From: Burkholderia glumae LMG 2196 = ATCC 33617
GTDB taxonomy: Bacteria; Pseudomonadota; Gammaproteobacteria; Burkholderiales; Burkholderiaceae
Reading direction: 5' to 3'
DNA: 64,000 nucleotides
NCBI RefSeq assembly: GCF_000960995.1
Contig: NZ_CP009435.1
Span: forward strand, 3,410,001-3,474,000
In this document: in pieces, positions 1-8,434 of the stretch
How the letters are laid out: each line of letters opens with the position of its first letter
How positions within the stretch are numbered: the stretch's first letter is position 1
The notes under the pieces: generated by a model
Seen by the model: the letters and a program-made list of their open reading frames with translations, nothing else
Told to the model about the DNA's origin: nothing
Databases searched by the model: none
Position numbers and translations under genes: made by a program

Positions 1-99
1 CGTCACACGCTGTGCCGGTTCCGGATCACGCGCCAAGAACGCAACCAGCCGCTCACCTGCCAGCCGGCCCGCTCGCTTGCGGCCCGCCACGCGCCATGA
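1..99 (+). CDS. C-terminal tail of a probable fimbrial usher (partial)
   Basis: Frame 1 is open from the window edge and ends at a TGA that overlaps the next start codon (ATGA). The visible 32 residues contain a Cys-Arg-Phe-Arg stretch and a QPLTC motif, like the last strand of the C-terminal plug domain of outer-membrane ushers, which usually holds a conserved cysteine pair. The tight coupling to a fimbrial adhesin fits the usual usher-adhesin gene order. Only about 100 bases are visible, so the identification rests mainly on context; a chaperone-usher operon probably extends to the left. Confidence 0.45.
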   Translation, partial: RHTLCRFRITRQERNQPLTCQPARSLAARHAP

Positions 100-1049
100 T
101 CCACCGCGGCCGGCACCTCTGTCTGCTGATCCTGCTGCTGGGCCTCGCTCCGGCCGTCCACGCGGGCTGCACGCGCAACCCCGACTGGGGCGGCACGCGA
201 ATCGTGGCGGCGCCGGGCGGGTCGTTTTCCGCGGATCCCGCACTGCCGGTGGGAACCGTGATCACGGAAGGCCGTCTGACGATGCCCACGCCGAGCAAAG
301 CGACGCGGCAATACATACCGATCGCACGCTGCTCGGTCGGCACGACGGAGATTTTCGTCGGCACGCGGCCGCTCTGGTCCGGCGACTTGTTCTCGACTAA
401 CGTGCCGGGGATCGGCTATCGCTTGATCTATCCGAACGGATGGCACGCTCCGCAGGCCATCAGCAACACCAATAAAGGTTACCTGCTCTACTATCCGGCA
501 GGGGATTTCCAGATCCAGTTCGTGAAGACCGGCGCGATCAGCCCGGGCATCGTACCCGCCGGCCGGTACGGCTTCGACAGCGTGAACGGCTACGAGGATT
601 TCATCACTTTCATGCTGCGCGCGCCGATCGTCGTCACCGTGCCGACCTGCCGCGTCGCCGCCGGCTCGGTGCAGCAGACCGTGAACTTCGGCGACGTCGC
701 CAGCACCGATTTCTCCGGGATCGGCACCGGCGCGGCCAGCCGCCCGTTCTCGATCCGGCTGCAGTGCGACGCCGCCGTCTCGGCGGTCGGGCTGACCTTC
801 GACGCCGCCCCGGACCCCTCGGGCCAGCCCGGCACGCTGCGCCTGAGCGGCGGCCGGAGTGCGGCCAGCGGCGTCGGCATCCAGGTGCTCGGCGCCGACG
901 GCAAGCCGATCGACTGGCACCGGCGCATAGCGCTGCCGATCGCCTCTGGCGAGGCGCGCATCGACATGTCGGCGCGCTACCTGCAAACCGCCAAGGAGAT
1001 TCGCGGCGGCACCGCAAACGGCGTGATGACATTCACGATCACCTATTGA
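96..1049 (+). CDS. Fimbrial adhesin / FimA-superfamily tip protein
   Basis: The start at 96 is chosen because it directly precedes a signal peptide (MIHRGRH, then a hydrophobic LLILLLGLAPAVHA stretch) and overlaps the preceding stop; an in-frame ATG at 12 would add 28 residues unlike a leader. The mature protein of about 290 residues starts with a cysteine (GCTRNPDWGG). Its C-terminal half looks like a type 1 pilin domain: a paired cysteine pattern (PTCRVAAGS and, later, LQCDAAVS), a VNFGDV strand, and a C-terminal MTFTITY donor-strand-like end. The extra N-terminal half suggests a two-domain tip adhesin rather than a major pilin. It would be exported to the periplasm and assembled by the usher upstream. 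The receptor cannot be predicted. Confidence 0.75.
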   Translation: MIHRGRHLCLLILLLGLAPAVHAGCTRNPDWGGTRIVAAPGGSFSADPALPVGTVITEGRLTMPTPSKATRQYIPIARCSVGTTEIFVGTRPLWSGDLFSTNVPGIGYRLIYPNGWHAPQAISNTNKGYLLYYPAGDFQIQFVKTGAISPGIVPAGRYGFDSVNGYEDFITFMLRAPIVVTVPTCRVAAGSVQQTVNFGDVASTDFSGIGTGAASRPFSIRLQCDAAVSAVGLTFDAAPDPSGQPGTLRLSGGRSAASGVGIQVLGADGKPIDWHRRIALPIASGEARIDMSARYLQTAKEIRGGTANGVMTFTITY

Positions 1050-1182
1050 TTCATTCCACGATGCCGTGACCACCAACCCGCCCACCACCCTACCGCCTTG
1101 CCCGCCGCTAACCCGCAGCAGCCGATCCGGTCGCGCCGCGCCGGGTCGGCGCGACATTGCGTTCACTGACAACGACCCGACC

Positions 1183-1839
1183 ATGACTCTATCGCCTTCC
1201 CTCAACCGCCGAATCCGCGTCGCCCTCGCCGACGACCACCCGCTGGTCGCGAGCGCGATGACCAAACTGCTCGGCGAGACGCCTTCCATCACGGTCGTCC
1301 ACGTCTCGCATTCGGGCGCGGAGCTGCTGCAGCAACTACGCGCCGATCCCTGCGAGATGATCATCACCGACCTGAGCATGGGCACCAGCGACCACGCCGA
1401 CCAAGACGGGCTCAAGCTCGTCAGCGCACTGCGCAAGAACTGGCCGAGCGCGCGCGTGATCGTCTACACGGCGCTCAATCATCCGGCGCTCGCCCAGCGC
1501 CTGCTGTACCTGGGCGCGCACGCGGTGGTCTGCAAGGAGGATTCGCTCGAGGAACTGCTGGCCGCGGTCGACCAGGTCGCCGTGCAGGGCAGTACCTATC
1601 TGTCGAAGCAGCTGCGCGGCACGGCGCCCGCACCCGCCTCGGCGCTGACGCCGCGCGAACTCGAAGTGCTGCGCCACATCGGCTGCGGCCTGTCGGTCGT
1701 CGATATCTCGCGGCGCATGTTCGTGACGGTCAGCACGGTCTCCACGCACAAGCGTAACGCGATGGACAAGCTCAACATCCGCTCGACGGTCGAGTTGATC
1801 CAGTACATTCACGCGGCCGGCCTCGCGAATCTGCGCTGA
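1183..1839 (+). CDS. NarL/FixJ-family response regulator (BvgA/RcsB-like)
   Basis: The protein has 218 residues from the ATG at 1183, placed just before the receiver domain (RIRVALADDHPLVAS); an upstream in-frame ATG at 1066 adds an unstructured 39-residue leader and is less likely. The N-terminal half is a receiver domain with the acidic DD pair, the phospho-acceptor aspartate in MIITDLSMG, a conserved threonine (VIVYTALN) and a lysine (VCKED). The C-terminal half is a LuxR-type helix-turn-helix (LTPRELEVLRHIGCG, then VSTVSTHKRNAMDKLNI). It lies between fimbrial genes and, convergently, a phosphorelay kinase with an HPt domain, so it is the likely output of that kinase and may control the pilus genes. 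The partner assignment is inference from position. Confidence 0.88.
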   Translation: MTLSPSLNRRIRVALADDHPLVASAMTKLLGETPSITVVHVSHSGAELLQQLRADPCEMIITDLSMGTSDHADQDGLKLVSALRKNWPSARVIVYTALNHPALAQRLLYLGAHAVVCKEDSLEELLAAVDQVAVQGSTYLSKQLRGTAPAPASALTPRELEVLRHIGCGLSVVDISRRMFVTVSTVSTHKRNAMDKLNIRSTVELIQYIHAAGLANLR

Positions 1840-1893
1840 GGCCCGGTTCACCGCGCCAGGCCGGCAAAATCCGCGGCAGCAGGCTCGCCGCTC

Positions 1894-4800
1894 TCAGCCA
1901 GCGTGTCCGGCCGGCTCGTCCCGGCCGTTCGCGAGGCGCATGCGCAGCGCCTCGATCGCATCGATCAGGCGCAGCGCCGAGACCCGCACGCGTGCCGCGT
2001 CGCCGCCGTGTTCGACCAGACGCTCCAGCGCCGCGCACTGCTCGCGCAGCGCCTCGAGCCGCTGCCAGGCGAGTGCGCCGCGCAGCCGATGCAGCAGGCG
2101 TGGCAGGCGCCGCAGGTCGCAGCCTGCCACGCAGTCGCGCAACGCCGCCAGTTCCTCGCCGAGATAACGCGCGAACTCGTCCGGCCCCAGCGCCGGGCGC
2201 TCGGGTCCGGCCGGCGGCGCATCGCCGAGCGTGGAAGCGCGATAGCCGAGCCGCGCATAGGCAGCCAGCAGCGCCGTGGAGAGCACGTCGAAGGTCGCAG
2301 GCTTGCCGATGTAATCGTCGAAGCCCGCGCGCAGGCCGGCCTCGACATCGTCGTCGCCGACGCTCGCGCTGACCGCGATCACGATCGCGTGCGGGTCGGC
2401 CCCGCGCAGCGTCGCCAGCAACGCCTGCCCCGACATGCCCGGCATGTCGAGATCGGTCATGACGATGCCGATCGGATGGGCGCGCAGCATCGCGAGCGCT
2501 TCCGTGCCGCCGCGCGCGACATGAGCCGTCACGCCGAGCCGGCGCAGATGTTCGGCCAGCAGGTTGCGGCTCCAGACGTTGTCGTCGACCACCAGCACCG
2601 CCGGCAATTCGCCGTCCTCCAGCGCCAGCAGCGGCTGCGGGGCCGGTGCGGGAGGCTCGGGACCGGGCGCGGCGTCGCGCCCCGTCAGCGCGTCGAGTGC
2701 GCGGGCCAGCGCACAGACATCCCATTCGTCGATCGTGCCGAACGGCTCGCCGGCGCGATACGGCTCGGCTTGCGCGCCAGACCCCGGCCGCGCGTCGCCG
2801 GCCGCGTGACGGACGATCCGCAGCACCGTGCCAAAGCTCGGCGAGCCGGCGCCGGGCGGCGGTTCGGCGCCGCCCGGCGCCGGCACCGTGTCCGCGCGCA
2901 GCAGCAGGTCGTAATACGGCGCCGGCAGCGAGGCCAGCTCGGCCGCCGAGCCGCGCTGCTCGACCTCGAATCCGTAGGCGTGCAGCCATTCGGTCAGCGC
3001 CTGGATGCCTTCGGGCGAGGCGGCGCCGGCCTCGGCGCCGGTCACGAGCACCGCGCGCCGGGCGCCGGCCGGCGCGCCCGGCGCCCGGCCGCTCGCGCCG
3101 GACGGCGTGAGCGGCAGCTCGAAGCGAAAGCACGCGCCGCGTCCGGGCTCGCTGTCGAAGCGGATCGAGCCCGCCATCTGCCGGCACAGCTCCGCGCAGA
3201 TCGCGAGGCCGAGTCCGGCGCCGCCGCGCCGCCGCCTCGCCGAGCGGCCGCCCTGCTCGAACGGCGCGAAGATCCGCTTCTGTTCCGAGGGAGCGATGCC
3301 CGGCCCCGTATCGCGCACTTCGCCGACGAGGCGCGCCTTGCCGCTCGCGTCGTCGGCGCGCCAGGCGCGCAGCACGATGGCGCCGCGCCGCGTGAACTTC
3401 AACGCGTTCGACAGCAGGTTCGTGACGATCTGCCCGATGCGCGCCGGATCGCCATGCAGGCTGCCGCGCAGCGAAGGCGAAAGCCACGCCGTGAAGCGCA
3501 GCCCGTTGCGCACCGCGAGCGGCCCGAACAGTTGCGCGGCCTCGTCGAACAGGGCGAGCGGCGCGAAATCCTCCGGCACCATGCGCAGCTTGCCGATGCT
3601 CAGGCGCGACATGTCGAGCATGTCGTTGGCGGTCGCGAGCAGCGAGCGCGACACCTGCTCGATGATGCGCAGCCGTGCGGCGACCGGGTCCGGCATCGGC
3701 TCGCCCGCCATCAGCTCGAGATGGCCGATCAGGGCCGAGAGCGGCGTGCGGATCTCGTGGCTGATCGCGGCGATGAAGCCGGTGCGCATCCGCACCAATG
3801 CCTCGGCGCGCCGCCGCGCCCCGCCGAGCGCGCGCTCGACCTGCTTCTGGCGCGTGACATCGACCACCACGCAAACCAGCACGTCGTCGCCGTGATAGTG
3901 CACGGGCGCGAACGTGACGCGCAGGTAGCGGTCGCGCGGCGCGACGCGGTCGTGATATTCGAAGTGGAAGATGCGCGCCGCCTCGCCTGCCGCGCGGTCG
4001 CGCTCCGACATCTGCGGGCTCGACAGCCGCTCGCCGAGCGGCGCCGGCAGCGGTTCGCCGTCGACGATGCCGAGCATCGAGCCGGCCAGCGTGTTGGCGA
4101 TCAGCACCACCGCGTCGCGCCGCCGCGAAATGAACAGCGCCGCCGGCGTGACGGCGGCGAGCAGGTGATAGGCGGCCTCGCGCTCGAGGATCCGGCGCGA
4201 TTCCTCGCGGTTGCGGCGGCGGCGGCGCGACGCGACGGCCGCGCCGATCGCGACCGCCACCGCGCCGGCCAGACCGCCGCCGAGCGGCCAGCGCAGCGCA
4301 CCGAACAGCTCGGCATAGTCGAGCCGGCGGACCACCAAGCCGATCTGCGGATTGGCCGGCCGCATGATCAGGACGCCACCCGGAGTCCAGCACCAGTCTT
4401 GGTCGGCGGGCTGTTCGCAGAGCGGAATCGCGGGCATCGCGCGCAGGCGCGGCGAGGTCGCCGCCACCACGCGCCCGGCCGGAGACACCAGCGCGACGTC
4501 GTGCGCGCCGACGTCGACGCTCGCGTCGTGCAGCCGGCGCTCCAGTGCCGCGCCCGGCAGCTGCGCGATCACGTAGAGCCGGCCGAAGCGCGTGTCGACG
4601 GCCGACGCGACCGCGATCGACGAGCCGCCGCCGGACTCCGTGAACGGTCCGAGCCAGAGCGGGCCATGGCGCACCAGCTGGACCCCGCCCGCCCGCACCG
4701 CCGCCGCCCTGGCCTCGCGCAGCAGCAGGCCCTCGCTCAAGCCGCCCGGCGGCGGCGCCGACGTCGCGACGAACGGCGGGCTCAGCCCGACCACCCAGAC

Positions 4801-5307
4801 CTGCCGGCTCCGGCGCTCGGCAGCCGACACCGCCGCCGAGAACGCGACGACGTTGGCCGCGGCGTCGGCGACCTGCCGCCACGCGGGGCCATAGGCGCTG
4901 CGCGAGGCGGCCGGAAACACGATGCAAAGCGGCGCCCCGTCACTATAGGGGGAAGGCGCGACGCAGCCGGCGCCGGGGGCGAGCGCGCGATCGACGGTCC
5001 GCTCGTCGGCCGGATCGGGGCTGAGCGCTAGCCGGGCAAGCAGCGCCGTGGCGGCACGACGGTTGTTTTCGGCCTCGCGCACGCTGAACGTCTCGACGCG
5101 CCGCGCGATCCGGGCCAGCCGCAGCATCTCGTCGTCGATCCTCAGCGACAGCGCGATCGTGCAGCCGGCGATCACCGCCAGCAGCAGCGCGACGCCCGCA
5201 CCGGCGACCGTCAGCCAGATATGGCGCGTGCCGCGCACGATCGTCGCGTTCACGCGTCCAAACGCCTCGTGAAGCGCCTTTTCCGTCAGGTTCAGGATCT
5301 GTTGCAT
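1894..5307 (-). CDS. Unorthodox hybrid sensor histidine kinase (HisKA-HATPase-REC-HPt)
   Basis: The protein is 1137 residues long from an ATG at 5307, just before the first membrane helix (about residues 30-53). A periplasmic sensor region follows, then a second membrane segment ending in an Arg-rich stop-transfer sequence (SRRRRRN). The cytoplasmic part has a PAS-like linker, a HisKA box with His517 (SHEIRTPLSALIG), an HATPase domain (NLLSNALKF, DTGPGI, GAGLGLAI), a receiver domain with Asp952 (MTDLDMPGMSG) and a C-terminal HPt domain with His1073 (HRLRG). This His-Asp-His order is that of BvgS, EvgS and RcsC/D-type phosphorelays, whose final acceptor is a LuxR-type regulator like the one encoded convergently next door. 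The signal sensed is not evident. Longer in-frame starts upstream lack signal or domain support. Confidence 0.9.
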   Translation of the reverse strand: MQQILNLTEKALHEAFGRVNATIVRGTRHIWLTVAGAGVALLLAVIAGCTIALSLRIDDEMLRLARIARRVETFSVREAENNRRAATALLARLALSPDPADERTVDRALAPGAGCVAPSPYSDGAPLCIVFPAASRSAYGPAWRQVADAAANVVAFSAAVSAAERRSRQVWVVGLSPPFVATSAPPPGGLSEGLLLREARAAAVRAGGVQLVRHGPLWLGPFTESGGGSSIAVASAVDTRFGRLYVIAQLPGAALERRLHDASVDVGAHDVALVSPAGRVVAATSPRLRAMPAIPLCEQPADQDWCWTPGGVLIMRPANPQIGLVVRRLDYAELFGALRWPLGGGLAGAVAVAIGAAVASRRRRRNREESRRILEREAAYHLLAAVTPAALFISRRRDAVVLIANTLAGSMLGIVDGEPLPAPLGERLSSPQMSERDRAAGEAARIFHFEYHDRVAPRDRYLRVTFAPVHYHGDDVLVCVVVDVTRQKQVERALGGARRRAEALVRMRTGFIAAISHEIRTPLSALIGHLELMAGEPMPDPVAARLRIIEQVSRSLLATANDMLDMSRLSIGKLRMVPEDFAPLALFDEAAQLFGPLAVRNGLRFTAWLSPSLRGSLHGDPARIGQIVTNLLSNALKFTRRGAIVLRAWRADDASGKARLVGEVRDTGPGIAPSEQKRIFAPFEQGGRSARRRRGGAGLGLAICAELCRQMAGSIRFDSEPGRGACFRFELPLTPSGASGRAPGAPAGARRAVLVTGAEAGAASPEGIQALTEWLHAYGFEVEQRGSAAELASLPAPYYDLLLRADTVPAPGGAEPPPGAGSPSFGTVLRIVRHAAGDARPGSGAQAEPYRAGEPFGTIDEWDVCALARALDALTGRDAAPGPEPPAPAPQPLLALEDGELPAVLVVDDNVWSRNLLAEHLRRLGVTAHVARGGTEALAMLRAHPIGIVMTDLDMPGMSGQALLATLRGADPHAIVIAVSASVGDDDVEAGLRAGFDDYIGKPATFDVLSTALLAAYARLGYRASTLGDAPPAGPERPALGPDEFARYLGEELAALRDCVAGCDLRRLPRLLHRLRGALAWQRLEALREQCAALERLVEHGGDAARVRVSALRLIDAIEALRMRLANGRDEPAGHAG

Positions 5308-5586
5308 CGAAGGAGAGCGGGCGCGCTGGGCGGCCCGGTTCGGGAAGCGTCGGTGGATTCGGAAGTCCGGCCGCGCTGGGGCCGGCCAGGATGAACCCGC
5401 GCTGCGGGCATGAACGGGAAGCACGGCGTCGGCGGGGAAGCGCCCGCCGCGCTGGCGCGCGCCCACCCGGCACTCTAGTGGCGCGTGAACGGCCGAGGCG
5501 CCGTGCCGACTCTCAACTCTAACGCTGCAGGCAGTCGACGTCTCGGGAACGATCCTGATTATTGACGAACGACAAGAATAAAAGGA

Positions 5587-6813
5587 CTACGGAATGAATC
5601 TTCGCGCGACCAGACTCGCGTTATTGCCGCCCATGCCGAACGAATTGCTCAGCACGTAGTCGAGCCCATCGACGCGGCGTGCGCGATCGGGCACATGGTC
5701 GAGGTCGCAGAGCGGATCGAGTGCGTCGAAGTACAGCGTCGGCGGCACGCGCTGCTGTTGCAGCGCCTTCACGCAGATCGCGAATTCGAGCGCGCCGGCC
5801 GCGCCGATCAGATGGCCGGTGGCGCCCTTCGTGCTGCTGACGGGAATGCGCGCCGCATGGCTGCCGAGCGCGAGCTTCAGCGCCTGCGTTTCGGCCGCGT
5901 CGCCGCCGTGCGTGCCGGTGGCGTGCGCGTTCACGTAGCCGATCGCGTCCGGCCCGATGCCGGCGTCCGCGAGCGCGCGCTCGATGGCGAGCGCCTGGCC
6001 CGAGGGATCGGGCTTCGCGAGATGCGTGCTGTCGTTGCTGGTGCCGTAGCCGGCCAGTTCGGCGAGCGGCACTGCGCCGCGCGCCAGCGCGTGATCGAGA
6101 TGCTCGATACAGAAGATCGCGGCGCCCTCGCCGACCGTGATGCCGGTACGCGCCGCGCTGAACGGCCGGCAGCCGGTGTGCGGCGCCTCGGGGGGCTCGT
6201 CGCAGAGCACGCGCGCCTGTTGCCAGGCGCCGATCAGTTCGGGCGTCAGCATCGATTCGCTCGCGCCGCACAGCGCGATGTCGAGATACCCGTCACGCAC
6301 GCGCCGGAACGCCTCGCCGAGCGCGACCGCGCCGGCCGTGCAGGCGGTCGCGTAGGTCTGCGCCTCGGCGCGCGTCTTGATCTGCATCGCGATATGCGCG
6401 GCGATCGCGTTCGGCATCGCCGCCGGAATGATGAGCTTCGGCCCCTTGCGCATCAGGCCGTGAAACGACAGCACGCCCTCCACGAGCGAGCCGACGCCGC
6501 CAATACCGGTACCGATGAACACGCCACAGCGCTCGCGCAGCGCCGCGTCTTGCAGCCCGGCCGCGTTGCCGGCCTGCTGCGCGGCGATCATCGCGAGCAA
6601 GGTGGCGCGGTCGCAGCAATCGAGCATGCGCCGCGAGAAGTGAGCGGTGGGATCGACGTCGGCCACGCCGACGCAGCGCGTGATGCCCGGATCGGGATGC
6701 CGCGTGATGCCGCTGCGCCCGTCGCAAAGCGCTGCGAACATGGAAGCCGGGGTCGCGCCGAGCGGCGACACCGCTCCCATGCCCGTGACCACCACGGTCC
6801 GCGCCGCGCGCAT
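5587..6813 (-). CDS. Beta-ketoacyl-ACP synthase, FabF-like
   Basis: The 408-residue protein has a thiolase fold with a complete Cys-His-His triad: Cys158 (ATACTAGAVALG), His297 (NAHATGTHGGD) and His334 (STKGATGHLIGAAG). It starts with the family signature VVVTGMGAVSPLG and ends with SNSFGMGGNNASLV. It should condense an acyl group with malonyl-ACP. Its ATG overlaps the stop codon of the ACP gene upstream (ATGA), so the two are probably translated together as a dedicated KS/ACP pair, not as part of the housekeeping fab operon, because no fabD, fabG or fabH lies nearby. The pair may serve a secondary lipid pathway or the large cluster further right; that link is speculative. Confidence 0.88.
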   Translation of the reverse strand: MRAARTVVVTGMGAVSPLGATPASMFAALCDGRSGITRHPDPGITRCVGVADVDPTAHFSRRMLDCCDRATLLAMIAAQQAGNAAGLQDAALRERCGVFIGTGIGGVGSLVEGVLSFHGLMRKGPKLIIPAAMPNAIAAHIAMQIKTRAEAQTYATACTAGAVALGEAFRRVRDGYLDIALCGASESMLTPELIGAWQQARVLCDEPPEAPHTGCRPFSAARTGITVGEGAAIFCIEHLDHALARGAVPLAELAGYGTSNDSTHLAKPDPSGQALAIERALADAGIGPDAIGYVNAHATGTHGGDAAETQALKLALGSHAARIPVSSTKGATGHLIGAAGALEFAICVKALQQQRVPPTLYFDALDPLCDLDHVPDRARRVDGLDYVLSNSFGMGGNNASLVARRFIP

Positions 6814-7127
6814 CAGAGCGACCCCGCCTGTGCGTATTTCAGGCGGCAGACCGTCGCCTCGACCTGCCCGGCCAGTTCCTCGAGATCGAGCGGCAAGGGC
6901 ACGATGCCACCGGCCTGGCCGGTCGGCACCTCGTCGAGCTTCAGCTCGAACTTGGCTTCGAGCAGCAACACGATCTCGAGCAGCATCAGGGAATCGAAAT
7001 CGGGGATCACCTCGGCGAACGGCACGCCGGCCAGCAGCCGCGCGGCATCGACATTCAGATGCTCGGCAATGCAGGATGCGATCGCGACACGCAGTGCGTC
7101 GCCGGCCGGGGGAATGGGATTCGTCAT
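6813..7127 (-). CDS. Acyl carrier protein, partner of adjacent ketosynthase
   Basis: The protein of about 104 residues has the carrier signature DFDSLMLLEIVLLLE, whose serine should carry phosphopantetheine. Amphipathic helices typical of a four-helix carrier protein surround it. The loop after helix 2 is longer than in AcpP (LDEVPTGQAGGIVPLP). The start at 7127 (MTNPIPP) is chosen because upstream in-frame codons extend into low-complexity Arg/Gly/Pro-rich sequence. Its stop overlaps the ketosynthase start by four bases. The housekeeping AcpP is normally shorter and sits with fabF in a fab operon, so this is probably a specialised ACP. Confidence 0.8.
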   Translation of the reverse strand: MTNPIPPAGDALRVAIASCIAEHLNVDAARLLAGVPFAEVIPDFDSLMLLEIVLLLEAKFELKLDEVPTGQAGGIVPLPLDLEELAGQVEATVCRLKYAQAGSL

Positions 7128-7424
7128 GCGCTCGGTACGTAACATGCGACGGCCCCGCGACACGCGGGGCCGAATGACGTCACTGTAACGACGGGGCCGG
7201 TGCGTCACCATCGTATGAGTTGGAGAACGCCACCGGTTTTGCGCAGGCAGCGCGTGCCATGCCATTGCCCTCGCGGCACGGCCGCGCGAGGCAGCACGCG
7301 CGGCCCCCGGGCCGGACGGCGATCCGGCTCGCCCGGGCCTTCCGGCCAGGCCTCGGCGCCCGGTGCTCTCCGGACCAGACCCGGCGCCACGCGGCCAGGC
7401 GCTCGCCGCCGGTACCAAGCAGCT

Positions 7425-8072
7425 TCAGCAATGCGTGCGCAGCGCGCAGACGGAACGATGTTCGGCCAGCGCGAGAAATTCGCCCGTTTCGCCGTCGAGC
7501 GCGTCGATCGCGCCGGCCCGGATGTCGTAGACCCAGCCGTGGAGATTGAGGCGCTTTTGCGCGAGCCCCAGCGCGACGCCCGGATGGGTGCGGATGTTGG
7601 CCAGCTGGGCAACGATGTTGTCGCGCACCAGCGCATCGAGCCGGCGCTCGGGCGAATCGTACTCGCGCGACCCGTTGACGGCGCGCGCCGCATCGGCGTG
7701 GCGCAGCCAGTTGCCGACCGCCGGCAGATGATCGAGACACATGCAGGTCGAGATCGCCTTCATCGCGCCGCAGTCCGAGTGGCCGCAGATCACGATGTCG
7801 CGCACGCCGAGCACGGCCACCGCGTATTCGACCGTCGCCGACACGCCGCCCGGCTCCGGGCCATACGAGGGCACGATGTTGCCCGCGTTGCGGATCACGA
7901 ACAGGTCGCCGGGCTGGCCCTGCATCAGCAATTCGGGCACCACGCGGCTGTCCGAGCAGGTGATGAACAGGACCTTCGGGTCCTGACTGTTGGCAAGTTT
8001 CTGGAAAAGCTCCGAACGGGTGGGATACACCTCTTTCTGGAACCGGATAAAGCCGTCGATCAGATTCTGCAT
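7425..8072 (-). CDS. can: Beta-class carbonic anhydrase
   Basis: The protein of 215 residues reversibly hydrates CO2 to bicarbonate in the cytoplasm. The zinc ligands are visible: the first Cys with its Asp/Arg dyad in FITCSDSRV, and the second set in ICGHSDCGAMKA (His and Cys). The length is typical for bacterial Can/CynT. The start at 8072 (MQNLIDGFIRFQKEVYP) matches the conserved N-terminus of this family; the same frame is open far upstream but without protein-like sequence. No partner gene such as a cyanase or SulP transporter is adjacent, so a general role in CO2/bicarbonate supply is most likely. Confidence 0.93.
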   Translation of the reverse strand: MQNLIDGFIRFQKEVYPTRSELFQKLANSQDPKVLFITCSDSRVVPELLMQGQPGDLFVIRNAGNIVPSYGPEPGGVSATVEYAVAVLGVRDIVICGHSDCGAMKAISTCMCLDHLPAVGNWLRHADAARAVNGSREYDSPERRLDALVRDNIVAQLANIRTHPGVALGLAQKRLNLHGWVYDIRAGAIDALDGETGEFLALAEHRSVCALRTHC

Positions 8073-8434
8073 GGTCCGTTTTTCCACGAATTCGACTCGC
8101 GCGTACCACGCCGCGCGATGTCCCGCTGCATGCGACCGGATACGACACCGATGACCGCCGGCACCTGGGGCCGACGGCTCAGGCCGCCATCGTACCGCAA
8201 GCCGCGTCGAGACCCGGAACAGCCGCGCCGCGCAGGCCGGGCGGCACCGGGCACGGTACGGCAGGCAGCGGCGACGGCAGGTCGGCGCCCTGCCCCGCAT
8301 GGCCGGCTGCGCGGTGGAGCGCCATCGCCATGAACCCTTCGTCGGTGCGGAAATTCGGTTGCGCGCGCATCCAGCGCCTGCCACCGGCGCCCGGTCGGCG
8401 CCGCCCGGGACGCGAGCGGCGCGCGGCGCCGCGT
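8073..8434. other. Intergenic region between two leftward genes
   Basis: This stretch of about 360 bases separates the carbonic anhydrase start from the end of the diguanylate cyclase gene. It must hold the carbonic anhydrase promoter, but I see no confident -35/-10 pair. Its long open frames are composition-driven and carry no recognisable protein features. Confidence 0.4.
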
